From NCBI RefSeq assembly GCF_003056335.1, contig NZ_PYWA01000001.1, forward strand, positions 372,001 through 436,000: a stretch of DNA of 64,000 nucleotides. The letters run 5' to 3'. The notes under the pieces were generated by a model. The model had not been told where the DNA came from, made no database searches, and worked only from the letters and a program-made list of their open reading frames with translations. This document shows positions 26,099-35,710 of this stretch, in pieces. The stretch comes from Paracoccus indicus. Lineage in GTDB: Bacteria; Pseudomonadota; Alphaproteobacteria; Rhodobacterales; Rhodobacteraceae. Numbering within the stretch: the stretch's first letter is position 1; every line of letters starts with the position of its first letter. A program made the translations under genes and the position numbers.

Positions 26099-28936
26099 AT
26101 GACCCGCTGGACTGCAAGCGACTACAACCCCGACGATTTCGCCAACCGCCGCCACATCGGCCCCTCGCCCGTCGAGATGGAGCAGATGCTGAAGGCCGTC
26201 GGCACCGACAGCCTGGACGTGCTGATCGACCAGACCGTGCCACAGGCCATCCGCCAGAAGGACGTGCTGGACTGGCCAGCGCTGTCCGAGGCTGGTCTGC
26301 TGGACCGCATGAAAGAGGTCGCGTCGAAGAACCGCGTGATGACCAGCCTGATCGGTCAGGGGTATTACGGCACCGTCACGCCCCCCGCGATCCAGCGCAA
26401 CATCCTGGAAAACCCGGCGTGGTATACCGCCTATACCCCCTATCAGCCCGAGATCGCCCAAGGGCGCCTGGAAGCTTTGCTGAACTTCCAGACCATGGTC
26501 GCGGATCTGACTGGCCTGCCGGTGGCGAACGCGTCCTTGCTGGACGAGGCCACCGCCGCTGCCGAGGCGATGGCCATGGCGCGTCGCCAGTCGAAATCCA
26601 AGGCCCAAGGCTTCTTCGTGGATCGCAACCTGCACCCGCAGTCGATCGCCGTGATCCAGACCCGCGCCGCCCCCCTGGGCATTCAGGTCATTCAGGGTGA
26701 CGCGCAGGACATGGACCCCGCAGCCGTCTTCGGCGCGATCTTCCAGTATCCCGGCACCTATGGGCATGTCCGCGACCTGACCGCCGATATCGACGCCCTG
26801 CACGGCACCGGTGCGCTGGCCATCGTCGCGACCGACCTGCTGGCACTTTGCGTGCTGAAAGAACCGGGCGCGATGGGCGCCGACATCGCCGTGGGTTCCG
26901 CGCAGCGCTTCGGCGTGCCGATGGGCTATGGCGGGCCGCATGCAGCCTTCATGTCCTGCCGCGATGCGCTGAAGCGTGCCATGCCGGGGCGGATCGTCGG
27001 CGTCAGCATCGACGCATCCGGCAATCAGGCATACCGCCTGTCGCTGCAGACCCGCGAACAGCATATCCGCCGCGAAAAGGCGACCAGCAACGTCTGCACC
27101 GCACAGGCGCTTCTGGCGGTGATGGCGTCCTTCTATGCGGTCTTCCACGGGCCGGTCGGTCTGCGCGCCATCGCACAGCGCGTCCACCTGCATGCCGTGA
27201 CCATCGCCGACGCCCTGCGCGAGGCCGGTGCCGATGTCGCCCCCGAGGCCTTCTTCGACACGATCACAGTGCGTGTGGGCGTCGGTCAGCAGGGCATCAT
27301 GGCCGCCGCGCGCCACCGGGGCATCAATCTGCGCAAGGTCGGCCGCGACCGTGTCGGCATCAGCGTGGACGAGACGACGGACGCGACCGTCATCACCAAG
27401 CTGCTGGACGCCTTCGGCATCACCGAGGCTGCCACGCCCGCCACCGCGCCCGCCATCCCCGACGACCTGCTGCGCGACAGCGATTACCTGACCCACCCGG
27501 TGTTTCACATGAATCGCGCCGAATCCGAGATGATGCGCTATATGCGTCGCCTGTCGGACCGCGACCTGGCGCTGGACCGGGCCATGATCCCGCTTGGCAG
27601 CTGCACCATGAAGCTGAACGCCGCCGCCGAGATGATGCCCATCACCTGGCCCGAATTAGGCGCGCTGCACCCCTTCGCGCCGCATGACCAGGCGGCCGGA
27701 TACCACGAGGCGATCGGCGATCTGGTCGAAAAGCTGTGCCGCATCACCGGCTATGACGCCTTCTCCATGCAGCCCAACAGCGGCGCGCAGGGGGAATATG
27801 CGGGGCTGCTGACCATTCAGGCCTATCACCGTTCGCGCGGCGACGATCAGCGCGACATCTGCCTGATCCCCGTCAGCGCCCATGGCACCAACCCGGCCAC
27901 GGCGCAGATGTGCGGCATGCAGGTCGTGGTGGTGAAATCGGCCCCGAACGGCGATATCGACCTCGAGGATTTCGCCGACAAGGCAGCCAAGGCCGGCGAC
28001 CGGCTGGCGGCGGTGATGATCACCTATCCCTCCACCCATGGCGTCTTCGAGGATACCGTGCGCCAGGTCTGCGACATCACCCATGACCACGGCGGACAGG
28101 TCTATATCGACGGGGCCAACATGAACGCGCTGGTCGGCCTGGTGAAACCGGGCGAGATCGGCGGCGATGTCAGCCACCTGAACCTGCACAAGACCTTCGC
28201 CATCCCGCATGGCGGCGGTGGCCCCGGCATGGGCCCCATCGGGGTCAAGGCGCACCTGGCGCCCTTCCTGCCCGGCGATCCGCAGACGGGCGAGGGCGCG
28301 GTCAGCGCGGCCCCCTATGGCAGCGCCTCGATCCTGCTGATCAGCTGGGCCTATTGCCTGATGATGGGCGGCGAGGGCCTGACGCAGGCGACCCGCGTGG
28401 CGATCCTGAACGCGAACTATATCGCGGCGCGGCTGACCGGGGCCTATCCGATCCTCTTCATGGGCAACCGTGGCCGCGTGGCGCATGAATGCATCATCGA
28501 CACGCGCCCCTTTGCCGAATATGGCGTGACGGTCGATGACATCGCCAAGCGCCTGATCGACAACGGTTTCCACGCCCCCACCATGAGCTGGCCAGTCAGC
28601 GGCACGCTGATGGTGGAACCGACGGAATCTGAAACCAAGGCCGAGATCGACCGCTTCATCACCGCCCTCCTGGCGATCCGGGATGAGATCACCGACGTCG
28701 CCGAAGGCCGGATCGAGGTTGCCAACAGCCCTCTGCGCCACGCCCCCCACACGGTCGAGGATCTGGTCCGCGATTGGGACCGCCCCTACAGCCGCGAACA
28801 GGGTTGCTTCCCGCCGGGCGCCTTCCGCGTGGACAAATACTGGCCGCCGGTCGGACGCGTGGATAACGCCCATGGCGACCGCAATTTGATCTGCACCTGC
28901 CCCCCGCTGGAAGCCTATGCCGAGGCGGCAGAATAA
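26099..28936 (+). CDS. gcvP: Glycine dehydrogenase (decarboxylating) GcvP
   Basis: GcvP decarboxylates glycine with pyridoxal phosphate and loads the remaining aminomethyl group onto GcvH. The 945-aa homodimer-type protein carries both the inactive N-terminal half ([26 protein letters not shown]) and the active C-terminal half. The PLP lysine is Lys698 in [21 protein letters not shown] 26099 lies ten bases after AGGAG; GTG 26090 is too close to that site. It is the last gene of the glycine-regulated operon. Confidence 0.97.
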   Translation: MTRWTASDYNPDDFANRRHIGPSPVEMEQMLKAVGTDSLDVLIDQTVPQAIRQKDVLDWPALSEAGLLDRMKEVASKNRVMTSLIGQGYYGTVTPPAIQRNILENPAWYTAYTPYQPEIAQGRLEALLNFQTMVADLTGLPVANASLLDEATAAAEAMAMARRQSKSKAQGFFVDRNLHPQSIAVIQTRAAPLGIQVIQGDAQDMDPAAVFGAIFQYPGTYGHVRDLTADIDALHGTGALAIVATDLLALCVLKEPGAMGADIAVGSAQRFGVPMGYGGPHAAFMSCRDALKRAMPGRIVGVSIDASGNQAYRLSLQTREQHIRREKATSNVCTAQALLAVMASFYAVFHGPVGLRAIAQRVHLHAVTIADALREAGADVAPEAFFDTITVRVGVGQQGIMAAARHRGINLRKVGRDRVGISVDETTDATVITKLLDAFGITEAATPATAPAIPDDLLRDSDYLTHPVFHMNRAESEMMRYMRRLSDRDLALDRAMIPLGSCTMKLNAAAEMMPITWPELGALHPFAPHDQAAGYHEAIGDLVEKLCRITGYDAFSMQPNSGAQGEYAGLLTIQAYHRSRGDDQRDICLIPVSAHGTNPATAQMCGMQVVVVKSAPNGDIDLEDFADKAAKAGDRLAAVMITYPSTHGVFEDTVRQVCDITHDHGGQVYIDGANMNALVGLVKPGEIGGDVSHLNLHKTFAIPHGGGGPGMGPIGVKAHLAPFLPGDPQTGEGAVSAAPYGSASILLISWAYCLMMGGEGLTQATRVAILNANYIAARLTGAYPILFMGNRGRVAHECIIDTRPFAEYGVTVDDIAKRLIDNGFHAPTMSWPVSGTLMVEPTESETKAEIDRFITALLAIRDEITDVAEGRIEVANSPLRHAPHTVEDLVRDWDRPYSREQGCFPPGAFRVDKYWPPVGRVDNAHGDRNLICTCPPLEAYAEAAE

Positions 28937-28945
28937 CCGCAAAAC

Positions 28946-28972
28946 GCCCTGCGCAGTCACCCTGCGCAGGGC
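28946..28972 (-). terminator. Terminator between gcvP and the RTX gene
   Basis: A perfect 11-pair stem (GCCCTGCGCAG/CTGCGCAGGGC) with a TCACC loop fills the short gap between two convergent genes. On the minus strand GTTTTGCGG follows, so it terminates the RTX gene; it may also stop gcvP transcription. Confidence 0.8.
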
Positions 28973-28978
28973 ACCCCG

Positions 28979-30412
28979 TCACAGGATGAAGTCGTCGGCG
29001 CCCAGGTCCAGCTGGCCGTTCAGGCGGATCATCATGTCGGCGACGGCATCGCCATCGACATCCACCACAACGCGCGTCTGGTTGCCCGCGGTCAGGATGG
29101 CCAGTTGCCCCGCCTGCCCGGTCAGCCCATCCGTATTCGAGATCGTGAAGGCCTGATCGCCCTGCACCATGCCGTTGGCGTCGATCCCGGACAGGTCGAT
29201 GCGGTCCAGCCCGACCTTGAAGTCCCTGATCAGATCCGCCCCAACCGGGAAACGCCCCGAATCCGACAGCGCGTTGAAGCGGAACTCATCCGCGCCCTGA
29301 CCGCCGGTCATGATGTCCATGCCGCGCCCGCCGATCATCAGGTCGTTGCCCTTGCCGCCGAACAGGCGGTCGGCACCGAAGTTGCCATCGACCCGATCAT
29401 CGCCGTTGTCGCCATAGACCCAATCGTTCCCCGCCCCGCCCGAGACCAGATCGACGCCATTGCCGCCGCTGACGGTGTCATTGCCGAAATCGCCCCTGAC
29501 CACGTCGCGCCCGAAGCCGCCGTCCAGGAAATCATCGCCCTGCTTGCCGAAGATGCGATCGGCCCCGGCATTGCCCCGCATCAGGTTGTCCTGCGCATTG
29601 CCGTTCAGCAGATCGTCGCCGCGCCCCGAGAAGATGCCCTCGATATTGGTGATGGTGTCGCGCCCCAGGCCCGTGACCTGTGCACCTGTCTTCGCCAGAT
29701 CGATGCGCAGGTCGCGCGAACCCAGATAGGACAGCGTGTCATAGCCATCGCCGCCGTTCAGCAGATCCGCGCCATTGTCCATGACCAGAACATCCGCACC
29801 GACGCCGCCGAAGATCCGGTCGTTGCCATTGCCGCCAAAGATCAGGTCGTTTCCGCCGCCGCCACGCAGCACGTCCGCACCATTGCCGCCGCGCAACTCG
29901 TCCATGCCCGTCCCGCCCAGCAGCGTGTCGGCCCCGTTGTTCCCCTCAAGCGTATCGTCGCCACCATTGCCCAGCATCCGGTCATTGCCGTTCAGACCCA
30001 TGGCGCGGTCGTCATCGGGGCTGAGGCGGAACAGGTCGCCGCCACCCAGAATGCGCCCGATCACGCTGCGGTCGTCTCTGCCATCAGGACTGTCGCTGGC
30101 CGAGACGAAATCGGCCAGCGGGATGTTGAAGTCATAGACCTCCCAGTCCTGATCGTTTTCGGCATAGATACCGACCGCCTGCAGGTCGCCCAGGATATCA
30201 TCGCCATCAAGTCGGAAATCCGAACCGCCCAGGATCGCATTGGCATAGCTGCCGCGATCGAAATAGGTGACCAGCAGGACGTCTTCGATGAACTGGCCAT
30301 CCAGATCCACGAAGGCATCGTCAAAGAACTCGATGTCGATCAGGTTGCGGCTGAGCACGTTCAGATCGAGGAAATCCTGATCGAACGCCTCGCGCGCGAT
30401 AATTCTTGCCAT
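28979..30412 (-). CDS. RTX calcium-binding protein, putative type I secretion substrate
   Basis: A 477-aa acidic protein. Residues 1-125 are a unique N-terminal part without a recognised fold; residues about 130-400 hold many GGxGxDxLx nonapeptides that form calcium-bound beta rolls. The C-terminus (GADLIRDFKVGLDRIDLSGID and a final LGADDFIL) resembles the serralysin-type C-terminal cap and secretion signal. No protease HExxH or other catalytic motif is seen. No type I exporter is encoded in the window. GGGAGG lies eight bases before the ATG, itself just after a strong hairpin. Confidence 0.85.
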   Translation of the reverse strand: MARIIAREAFDQDFLDLNVLSRNLIDIEFFDDAFVDLDGQFIEDVLLVTYFDRGSYANAILGGSDFRLDGDDILGDLQAVGIYAENDQDWEVYDFNIPLADFVSASDSPDGRDDRSVIGRILGGGDLFRLSPDDDRAMGLNGNDRMLGNGGDDTLEGNNGADTLLGGTGMDELRGGNGADVLRGGGGNDLIFGGNGNDRIFGGVGADVLVMDNGADLLNGGDGYDTLSYLGSRDLRIDLAKTGAQVTGLGRDTITNIEGIFSGRGDDLLNGNAQDNLMRGNAGADRIFGKQGDDFLDGGFGRDVVRGDFGNDTVSGGNGVDLVSGGAGNDWVYGDNGDDRVDGNFGADRLFGGKGNDLMIGGRGMDIMTGGQGADEFRFNALSDSGRFPVGADLIRDFKVGLDRIDLSGIDANGMVQGDQAFTISNTDGLTGQAGQLAILTAGNQTRVVVDVDGDAVADMMIRLNGQLDLGADDFIL

Positions 30413-30430
30413 GTCGGCCTCCCATGAAAA

Positions 30431-30450
30431 AACCCCGGTCGCCCGGGGTT
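30431..30450 (-). terminator. Terminator-like hairpin in the RTX gene leader
   Basis: An eight-pair stem (AACCCCGG/CCGGGGTT) with a TCGC loop is followed on the minus strand by six U residues (30427-30432). It lies 80 bases past the argC stop and only 19 bases before the RTX start codon. It may simply terminate argC, but the best promoter for the RTX gene lies upstream of it, so it could also act as an attenuator. Confidence 0.75.
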
Positions 30451-30486
30451 GATTGCGGGCTGTCCGGACATCGTTACCGTCAGAAA

Positions 30487-30515
30487 CGTTAACGACCGAA
30501 TTTTTCCGCTGTCAA
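30487..30515 (-). promoter_or_regulatory. Candidate promoter of the RTX gene
   Basis: On the minus strand TTGACA (30510-30515) is followed after exactly 17 bases by TTAACG (30487-30492). The -35 box is perfect; the -10 box is poor. The predicted start would fall about 60 bases ahead of the RTX coding region, upstream of the terminator-like hairpin. Confidence 0.4.
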
Positions 30516-30531
30516 AGGGAAACGTCGGGCG

Positions 30532-31449
30532 TCACAGCCCCGCGGTTTCAGGCAGGCCCAGCATGATGTTCAGGTTCTGGACCGCAGCACCCGAAGCGCC
30601 CTTGCCCAGATTGTCCAGAACGGCGATGACATTGGCGCAGCCCGCATCCTCGTCTCCGTGAACGCTGATCTGCATGACGTTGGTGCCGTTCATTGCGGTC
30701 GGATCGATGCGCGCGCCGATCTGATCGGCCGGGACGACCTGCACGAAGTCCTGACCGGCGTAATGGTCGGCCAGCGCCTGATGCAGGCCAGCGATGCTGC
30801 GTTCGTCGTCCAGATGCAGCGGCAGCTGAACGGCCATGCCTTGCGCGAAATTCCCCACCGAGGGCGAGAAGACCGGCTGGATCAGCAGACCGCCATGGGT
30901 CATGATCTCGGGGATGTGCTTATGGCGCTGCGTCAGGCCATAGACGAAATGCGGGGCGGCGGTGCCTGCCTCGTATTCCGCGATCAGCGCCTTGCCGCCC
31001 CCGGTATAGCCGCTGACGGCATTGATGGTCAGCGCCTCGTTCTCCTCGATCAGACCGGCCGCCACCAGCGGGGCGATCATGGCGATCGCTCCGGTGGAAT
31101 AGCAGCCCGGATTGCTGACGAAGCGCGCGCCGGCGATCATCTCGCGCATCTCGGGGGCCAGTTCGGCGAAACCGAAGACCCAATCGGGATCGATCCGATG
31201 CGCGGTCGAGGCATCGATCAACCGCACGTCCATGTCGCGGGTCAGTTCGACCGCCTCGCGCGCGGCCTCGTCTGGCAGACACAGGATCGCCACATCGGCG
31301 GCGCGGAACGCCTCGGCCCGCGCCTCGGCGTCCTTGCGGCGGGCGGGGTCGATCTGGATCAGTCGGATGTCCTCGCGTCCCAGCAGGCGGTCGCGGATCT
31401 GAAGGCCGGTGGTTCCGGCTTCGCCATCGATGAAGACGCTGTGGGTCAT
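30532..31449 (-). CDS. argC: N-acetyl-gamma-glutamyl-phosphate reductase ArgC (short type)
   Basis: ArgC reduces N-acetylglutamyl phosphate to the semialdehyde in arginine synthesis. The 305-aa length and sequence fit the shorter, type 2 form: VFIDGEAGTTGLQIRDRL at the NADP site, the catalytic cysteine Cys116 in VSNPGCYSTGA, and AVSGYTGGGKALI with HKHIPEI further on. GGAGG precedes the ATG. It stands alone here, 73 bases from the end of the DUF779 gene upstream on the same strand. Confidence 0.96.
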   Translation of the reverse strand: MTHSVFIDGEAGTTGLQIRDRLLGREDIRLIQIDPARRKDAEARAEAFRAADVAILCLPDEAAREAVELTRDMDVRLIDASTAHRIDPDWVFGFAELAPEMREMIAGARFVSNPGCYSTGAIAMIAPLVAAGLIEENEALTINAVSGYTGGGKALIAEYEAGTAAPHFVYGLTQRHKHIPEIMTHGGLLIQPVFSPSVGNFAQGMAVQLPLHLDDERSIAGLHQALADHYAGQDFVQVVPADQIGARIDPTAMNGTNVMQISVHGDEDAGCANVIAVLDNLGKGASGAAVQNLNIMLGLPETAGL

Positions 31450-31522
31450 GTGACAACCTCCGTTTACAGGGTTGCCGTTTGTCTAGCGGATCGCCGTCGC
31501 GGTCACAACGCCCATGCGGGGG

Positions 31523-31852
31523 TCAGATTTCGCAGATCTGCGAGCGGGTCAGGAAGCGTTTCTCGCGCCCGTTGTCCAGGCTGAACATGCCGCCGCGACC
31601 TGCCACCACGTCGATGATCAGGTCGGTGTGCTTCCATGCCTCGTATTGCGTGGCCGAGATATAGAAGGGCGCACCGCCGATCTCGCCCAGCTTCACGTCG
31701 CGGTCGCCGATGCGGAAATCGCCTTGGGGATAGCACATGGGCGAGGACCCGTCGCAGCAGCCGCCCGACTGGTGGAACAGGACGGGGCCGTGATCGGCGA
31801 CGATTTCGTCGATCAGTTGCAGGGCTTCGGGGGTGGCGGTGACGGTGCTCAT
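31523..31852 (-). CDS. DUF779 protein associated with acetaldehyde dehydrogenase
   Basis: A 109-aa protein of the DUF779 family (LFHQSGGCCDGSSPMCY, residues about 26-42, with three clustered cysteines; then ISATQYEAWKHTDLIIDVV). Members are often encoded beside AcoD/ExaC-type aldehyde dehydrogenases; the biochemical role is not known, though the Cys cluster would suit a metal or redox site. ATG 31852 overlaps the topoisomerase stop by four bases. A longer reading to 32002 would be inside that gene. The aldehyde dehydrogenase lies one gene further upstream. Confidence 0.88.
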   Translation of the reverse strand: MSTVTATPEALQLIDEIVADHGPVLFHQSGGCCDGSSPMCYPQGDFRIGDRDVKLGEIGGAPFYISATQYEAWKHTDLIIDVVAGRGGMFSLDNGREKRFLTRSQICEI

Positions 31853-32904
31853 GACTTCAACCTTCTCTTCAGCAGGCGCAGCACCTGCTTTTCCTCGGGG
31901 CGCAGGTCGGCGCTGTTCAGATCGTCCTCGATGCTGTCCTGCAGTTCCAGCTTCAGCTCGTCGGCCAGATAGGCGTCGATGATCTGCGGATGGATATAGC
32001 ATTTGCGACAGATGGTCGGCGTGTTCCCCAGACGCGCCGCGACCGTTTCGATGGCGTCGCGGATGTTGCGCTTGGCGGCGGCATCGCTGTCGGCCTTTTC
32101 GTATTCGGCCAGCGCCAGGGCGGCCAGGACCGTGCCGGTCCAGGTGCGGAAATCCTTGGCCGTGATCTGCCGCCCCGAGATGTCGCGCAGATAGGCGTTC
32201 ACGTCCGAGGATGTCACCTGATGGCGCTCGCCCTCATCATCAAGGTACTGGAACAGATGCTGGCCCGGAATGTCCTGCGCGGCCCGCACGATGCGTGCCA
32301 CCCGCCGGTCGCGCAGGCCAAGGTCCCATTCCTTGCCGCTCTTGCCGCGGAACCGGAAGCGGATCTTGTTGCCGTCGAAGCTGACGTGGCGGTCGCGCAG
32401 GGTGGTTAGGCCGTGCGACTTGTTCTGCTTGACGTAATCGGAATTGCCGACGCGGATCATCGTGTGTTCCAGCAGATAGACGATGGTCGCCAGCACCTTT
32501 TCGGCGGGCATTCCGCGCCGCGACATGTCCTGATCGACCTGCGCGCGGATCTTGGGCAGGGCCTTGGCGAAATCCAGCATGCGATCGTATTTGGCACTGT
32601 CGCGGACCTCGCGGAAGTCGGGGTGGTATCGGTACTGCTTGCGCCCCTTCGCATCGCGGCCCGTCGCCTGGATATGGCCGCGCGGGTCGGGGCAGATCCA
32701 GACGTCCTCATAGGCGGGCGGGATGGCCAGCGCCGCTAAGCGCTTGCGTTCGGCCTTGTCGCGGATGGTGCGGCCCTTGGCGTCGCGATAGGAGAACCCC
32801 TTGCCCGCCCGGACGCGGGTGATCCCCACCATATCGTCGTTCACATAGATCAGACCCGCGCTTTCGGCGGCGTCTTCGGGGTCGATGATGCTGTCCTTGG
32901 GCAT
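31849..32904 (-). CDS. DNA topoisomerase IB (poxvirus/eukaryote-like)
   Basis: A 351-aa type IB topoisomerase that relaxes supercoils through a 3'-phosphotyrosine bond. The core is complete: RKQYRYHPDFREVRDSAKYDRM, MIRVGNSDYVKQNKSHGLTTL, VTSSDVNAYLRDISG, KDFRTWTGTVLAA and the active-site tyrosine (about Tyr303) in CRKCYIHP. ATG 32904 (MPKDSIIDPED) is the likely start; the reading extends 43 codons upstream with no homology. It lies between the aldehyde dehydrogenase and DUF779 genes, which are usually neighbours. Confidence 0.93.
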   Translation of the reverse strand: MPKDSIIDPEDAAESAGLIYVNDDMVGITRVRAGKGFSYRDAKGRTIRDKAERKRLAALAIPPAYEDVWICPDPRGHIQATGRDAKGRKQYRYHPDFREVRDSAKYDRMLDFAKALPKIRAQVDQDMSRRGMPAEKVLATIVYLLEHTMIRVGNSDYVKQNKSHGLTTLRDRHVSFDGNKIRFRFRGKSGKEWDLGLRDRRVARIVRAAQDIPGQHLFQYLDDEGERHQVTSSDVNAYLRDISGRQITAKDFRTWTGTVLAALALAEYEKADSDAAAKRNIRDAIETVAARLGNTPTICRKCYIHPQIIDAYLADELKLELQDSIEDDLNSADLRPEEKQVLRLLKRRLKS

Positions 32905-32986
32905 GGTGGCCTTGATGATATGGGGCAGTCCGACAGGGAGGGGATGCGTCCTGCCCCAACGCCGCAGCGGCATCGGCGGTTGCCTT

Positions 32987-33010
32987 GGGGCGGTCCCGGT
33001 CGACCGCCCC
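32987..33010 (-). terminator. Stem-loop after the aldehyde dehydrogenase gene
   Basis: A nine-pair stem (GGGGCGGTC/GACCGCCCC) with a six-base loop, ten bases past the dehydrogenase stop. No U-tract follows, so termination would be weak or Rho-dependent. Confidence 0.45.
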
Positions 33011-33019
33011 CGCTGCGGA

Positions 33020-34546
33020 TCAGAAGAAGCCAAGCTTCTTGGGGCTGTAGCTGACCAGCATGTTCTTGGTCTGCTGATAGTGGTCCAGCATCATGCGGTG
33101 GTTTTCGCGCCCGATGCCCGACTGCTTGTAGCCGCCGAAGGCCGCATGGGCCGGATAGGCGTGGTAGCAGTTGGTCCATACCCGGCCCGCCTGGATGGCG
33201 CGGCCAAAGCGATAGCAGGTGTTGGCATCCCGCGACCACAAGCCCGCGCCCAACCCGTAGAGCGTGTCATTGGCGATCGAGAGCGCCTCGTCCTGATCCT
33301 TGAAGGTGGTCACCGACACGACAGGACCGAAGATCTCCTCCTGGAAGACGCGCATCTTGTTGTGACCCTTGAAGACGGTCGGCTTGATGTAATAGCCGCC
33401 CGAGAGTTCGCCGCCATGGTCGGCGGTCTCGCCCCCCGTCAGGATCTCGGCGCCCTCTTTCCGGCCGATGTCGAAATAAGAGAGGATTTTCTCCTTCTGC
33501 TCCGACGATGCCTGGGCGCCGATCATCGTGGCTTCGTGGCGTGGATCGCCCTGCACGATGGCCTCGACCCGCTTCAGCGCCTTTTCCATGAACTGGTCGT
33601 AGATCTTCTCGTGGATCAACGCGCGCGAGGGGCAGGTGCAGACCTCGCCCTGGTTCAGCGCGAACATCACGAAGCCCTCGATCGCCTTGTCGAAGAAATC
33701 GTCATCCTCGCGGCAGACATCCTCGTGGAAGATGTTGGGTGATTTGCCACCCAGTTCTAGCGTCACTGGGATCAGGTTTTCGGACGCATATTGCATGATC
33801 AGCCGGCCGGTGGTGGTTTCCCCGGTGAAGGCGATCTTGGCGATGCGCGGGTTCGATGCCAGCGGCTTGCCGGCCTCAAGGCCGAAACCGTTCACGACGT
33901 TCAAGACACCCGGCGGCAGGATGTCGGCGATCAGTTCGGCAAAGATCATGATCGTCGCGGGCGTCTGTTCGGCGGGCTTCAGCACCACGCAGTTGCCTGC
34001 GGCCAGCGCGGGCGCCAGCTTCCAGCAGGCCATCAGCAGCGGGAAGTTCCACGGGATGATCTGTCCGACGACGCCAAGCGGTTCGTGGAAGTGATAGGCG
34101 ATCGTGTCATTGTCGATCTCGCTGATGCCGCCTTCCTGCGCGCGAAGGACGCCCGCGAAATAGCGGAAGTGATCGACGGCAAGCGGCAGGTCGGCAGCCA
34201 TCGTTTCGCGGATCGGCTTGCCGTTGTCCCAGGTTTCGGCAGTTGCCAGCAGTTGCAGGTTCTGTTCCATCCGGTCGGCGATCCGCAGCAGCGCGTTCGA
34301 GCGTTCCGTGGTCGAGGTCCGCCCCCAAGCGTCCTTGGCCTTGTGGGCGGCGTCCAGCGCGGCCTCGATGTCGTCGGCGTTCGAGCGGGCGATCTCGCCG
34401 ATGGCGGCGCCGGTGATGGGGGTGGTGTTGGTGAAATACTTGCCCGATTTCGGCGCGACCCATTCGCCACCGATGAAGTTGTCGTAACGGGCGGCAAAGG
34501 GCATCACGCCCACGCCCTTGAATTCATGCGTCTGGTCGTTCGGCAT
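33020..34546 (-). CDS. NAD-dependent acetaldehyde dehydrogenase (AcoD/ExaC type)
   Basis: A 508-aa aldehyde dehydrogenase that oxidises acetaldehyde to acetate. It shows the cofactor and catalytic features [31 protein letters not shown], the glutamate in [11 protein letters not shown] and the cysteine in [14 protein letters not shown]; the EVCTCPSR form marks the AcoD/ExaC group. ATG 34546 follows AAGGAGG; the reading continues far upstream through the regulator gene in another frame and is not coding there. Its neighbours, an AcoR-like regulator upstream and DUF779 downstream, support this role. Confidence 0.93.
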   Translation of the reverse strand: MPNDQTHEFKGVGVMPFAARYDNFIGGEWVAPKSGKYFTNTTPITGAAIGEIARSNADDIEAALDAAHKAKDAWGRTSTTERSNALLRIADRMEQNLQLLATAETWDNGKPIRETMAADLPLAVDHFRYFAGVLRAQEGGISEIDNDTIAYHFHEPLGVVGQIIPWNFPLLMACWKLAPALAAGNCVVLKPAEQTPATIMIFAELIADILPPGVLNVVNGFGLEAGKPLASNPRIAKIAFTGETTTGRLIMQYASENLIPVTLELGGKSPNIFHEDVCREDDDFFDKAIEGFVMFALNQGEVCTCPSRALIHEKIYDQFMEKALKRVEAIVQGDPRHEATMIGAQASSEQKEKILSYFDIGRKEGAEILTGGETADHGGELSGGYYIKPTVFKGHNKMRVFQEEIFGPVVSVTTFKDQDEALSIANDTLYGLGAGLWSRDANTCYRFGRAIQAGRVWTNCYHAYPAHAAFGGYKQSGIGRENHRMMLDHYQQTKNMLVSYSPKKLGFF

Positions 34547-34674
34547 CGGTTTCCTCCTTGGGGTGTCTTCCCGGATCTCCCCGTCCGGGTCTGTCCCAAG
34601 GCTGTGCCGCGCAGTGATTCGCGGCAACGGGTGATCCTCGCCGCGGCGCAGAAGCTGTATCAGCGGTGGGACAG

Positions 34675-35631
34675 TCAGCCGTGGTTTTCGCTGATCCCAA
34701 GCCGGGCCATGCGGCGATACATCGTCGCCCGCCCGATCCCCAAAGCCCGCGCCGCAGCCGAGACATTGCCCTGTGCCCGCGCCAGGGCCCGCATGACGGC
34801 GGCGCGTTCGGCCCGGTCGAAGCCGGTCAGATCGTCCTGACGGCCCAGCAGATCGGCAGCGGGACGCGGGCGGATCGTGCCTTCGCGTTCCAGCCCCAGG
34901 ACGCGCCGGGCGGCCCGCGTCGCGCCGATGGCCAGATCGTCCTTGTCCACCGCCAGCAGCACCGCCGCGTCCGAGTGATCGTCGGATGCCACCACGATCC
35001 GCGCGTCGGGAAAGCTGGAACGGAAGAACAGCGCCTCGATCCCGCGCGCCGTCTGCGCCACCTGCGCGCCGATCAGCCGATTGTAGCGTTCGGTCTGATC
35101 CGCCCGCGCGCTGCTGACATCCAGCGCCGCCAGCAGCCGTCCGTCTGGCCCCCAGATGGGGGCGTCCATGCAGGACATGCCGGTGTTGCGGGTGCGGAAA
35201 TGTTCGTCGCGGTGGATGGTGACCTGCCGCCCTTCGGCCAGGCAGGTGCCGATGCCATTGGTGCCCTGCGCGGCCTCGGACCAATCGGCGCCGCGCCACA
35301 ACCCCCATTCGCGGAACTGCGCCGCATCGCCTTCCGACACGCGCTGGTCAAGGACCACCCCATGCGCATCGGTCAGCAACACGTTGCAGCCCGACAGGCC
35401 GACCAGATTGTAAAGCTGGTCCAGCTGCGGTCCGGCGACGGTCAGAAAGGCCTCCATCGCCTGATGCCGGTGCTTCAGTTCGGATGCCGAAAGCCGTTCG
35501 GGACTGCGGTGATCGCCCGGGTCCAGCCCGTGCTTCATCAGCGACCTGCGCCAGGATGCGGCCAGCGCCGATGTTGCGCTGCGCGATTGCGATTGCTCGG
35601 CCACCAGATCGGCGTGGTTGCGTTGCATCAT
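34675..35631 (-). CDS. AcoR-like regulator with GAF and Fis-type HTH domains but no AAA+ domain
   Basis: A 318-aa protein that matches the two ends of AcoR-type acetoin/alcohol regulators. Residues about 60-200 are the GAF-like sensor part ([62 protein letters not shown]). Residues about 275-315 are the Fis-type helix-turn-helix ([24 protein letters not shown]). The central sigma-54 ATPase domain, with its GAFTGA loop, is absent, so it cannot work through sigma-54 in the usual way. It lies upstream of the aldehyde dehydrogenase on the same strand. ATG 35631 or 35628; GGAGG precedes both. Confidence 0.85.
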   Translation of the reverse strand: MMQRNHADLVAEQSQSRSATSALAASWRRSLMKHGLDPGDHRSPERLSASELKHRHQAMEAFLTVAGPQLDQLYNLVGLSGCNVLLTDAHGVVLDQRVSEGDAAQFREWGLWRGADWSEAAQGTNGIGTCLAEGRQVTIHRDEHFRTRNTGMSCMDAPIWGPDGRLLAALDVSSARADQTERYNRLIGAQVAQTARGIEALFFRSSFPDARIVVASDDHSDAAVLLAVDKDDLAIGATRAARRVLGLEREGTIRPRPAADLLGRQDDLTGFDRAERAAVMRALARAQGNVSAAARALGIGRATMYRRMARLGISENHG

Positions 35632-35710
35632 CTTCCCCCTCCCAAGGTAGGAGAAAGCATAGCAGATTTTGCGGGGTGCGATGCAGAACTTTGGTCGCAC
35701 CCCGCAGGGA

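Noticed and set aside
28979..30412. Serralysin-type metalloprotease reading of the RTX protein
   Set aside because: The C-terminal cap looks serralysin-like but there is no HExxH zinc motif, so only a calcium-binding secreted protein can be supported.
29105..30427. 440-codon plus-strand frame with repeated Ile/Ala/Val/Asp units
   Set aside because: Its repetitiveness is the reverse complement of the RTX nonapeptide repeats in the minus-strand gene.
34547..34674. Sigma-54 promoter ahead of the aldehyde dehydrogenase
   Set aside because: GGCACAGCCTTGG comes near, but the GG-N10-GC spacing fails at the -12 element, in keeping with the missing AAA+ domain of the regulator.
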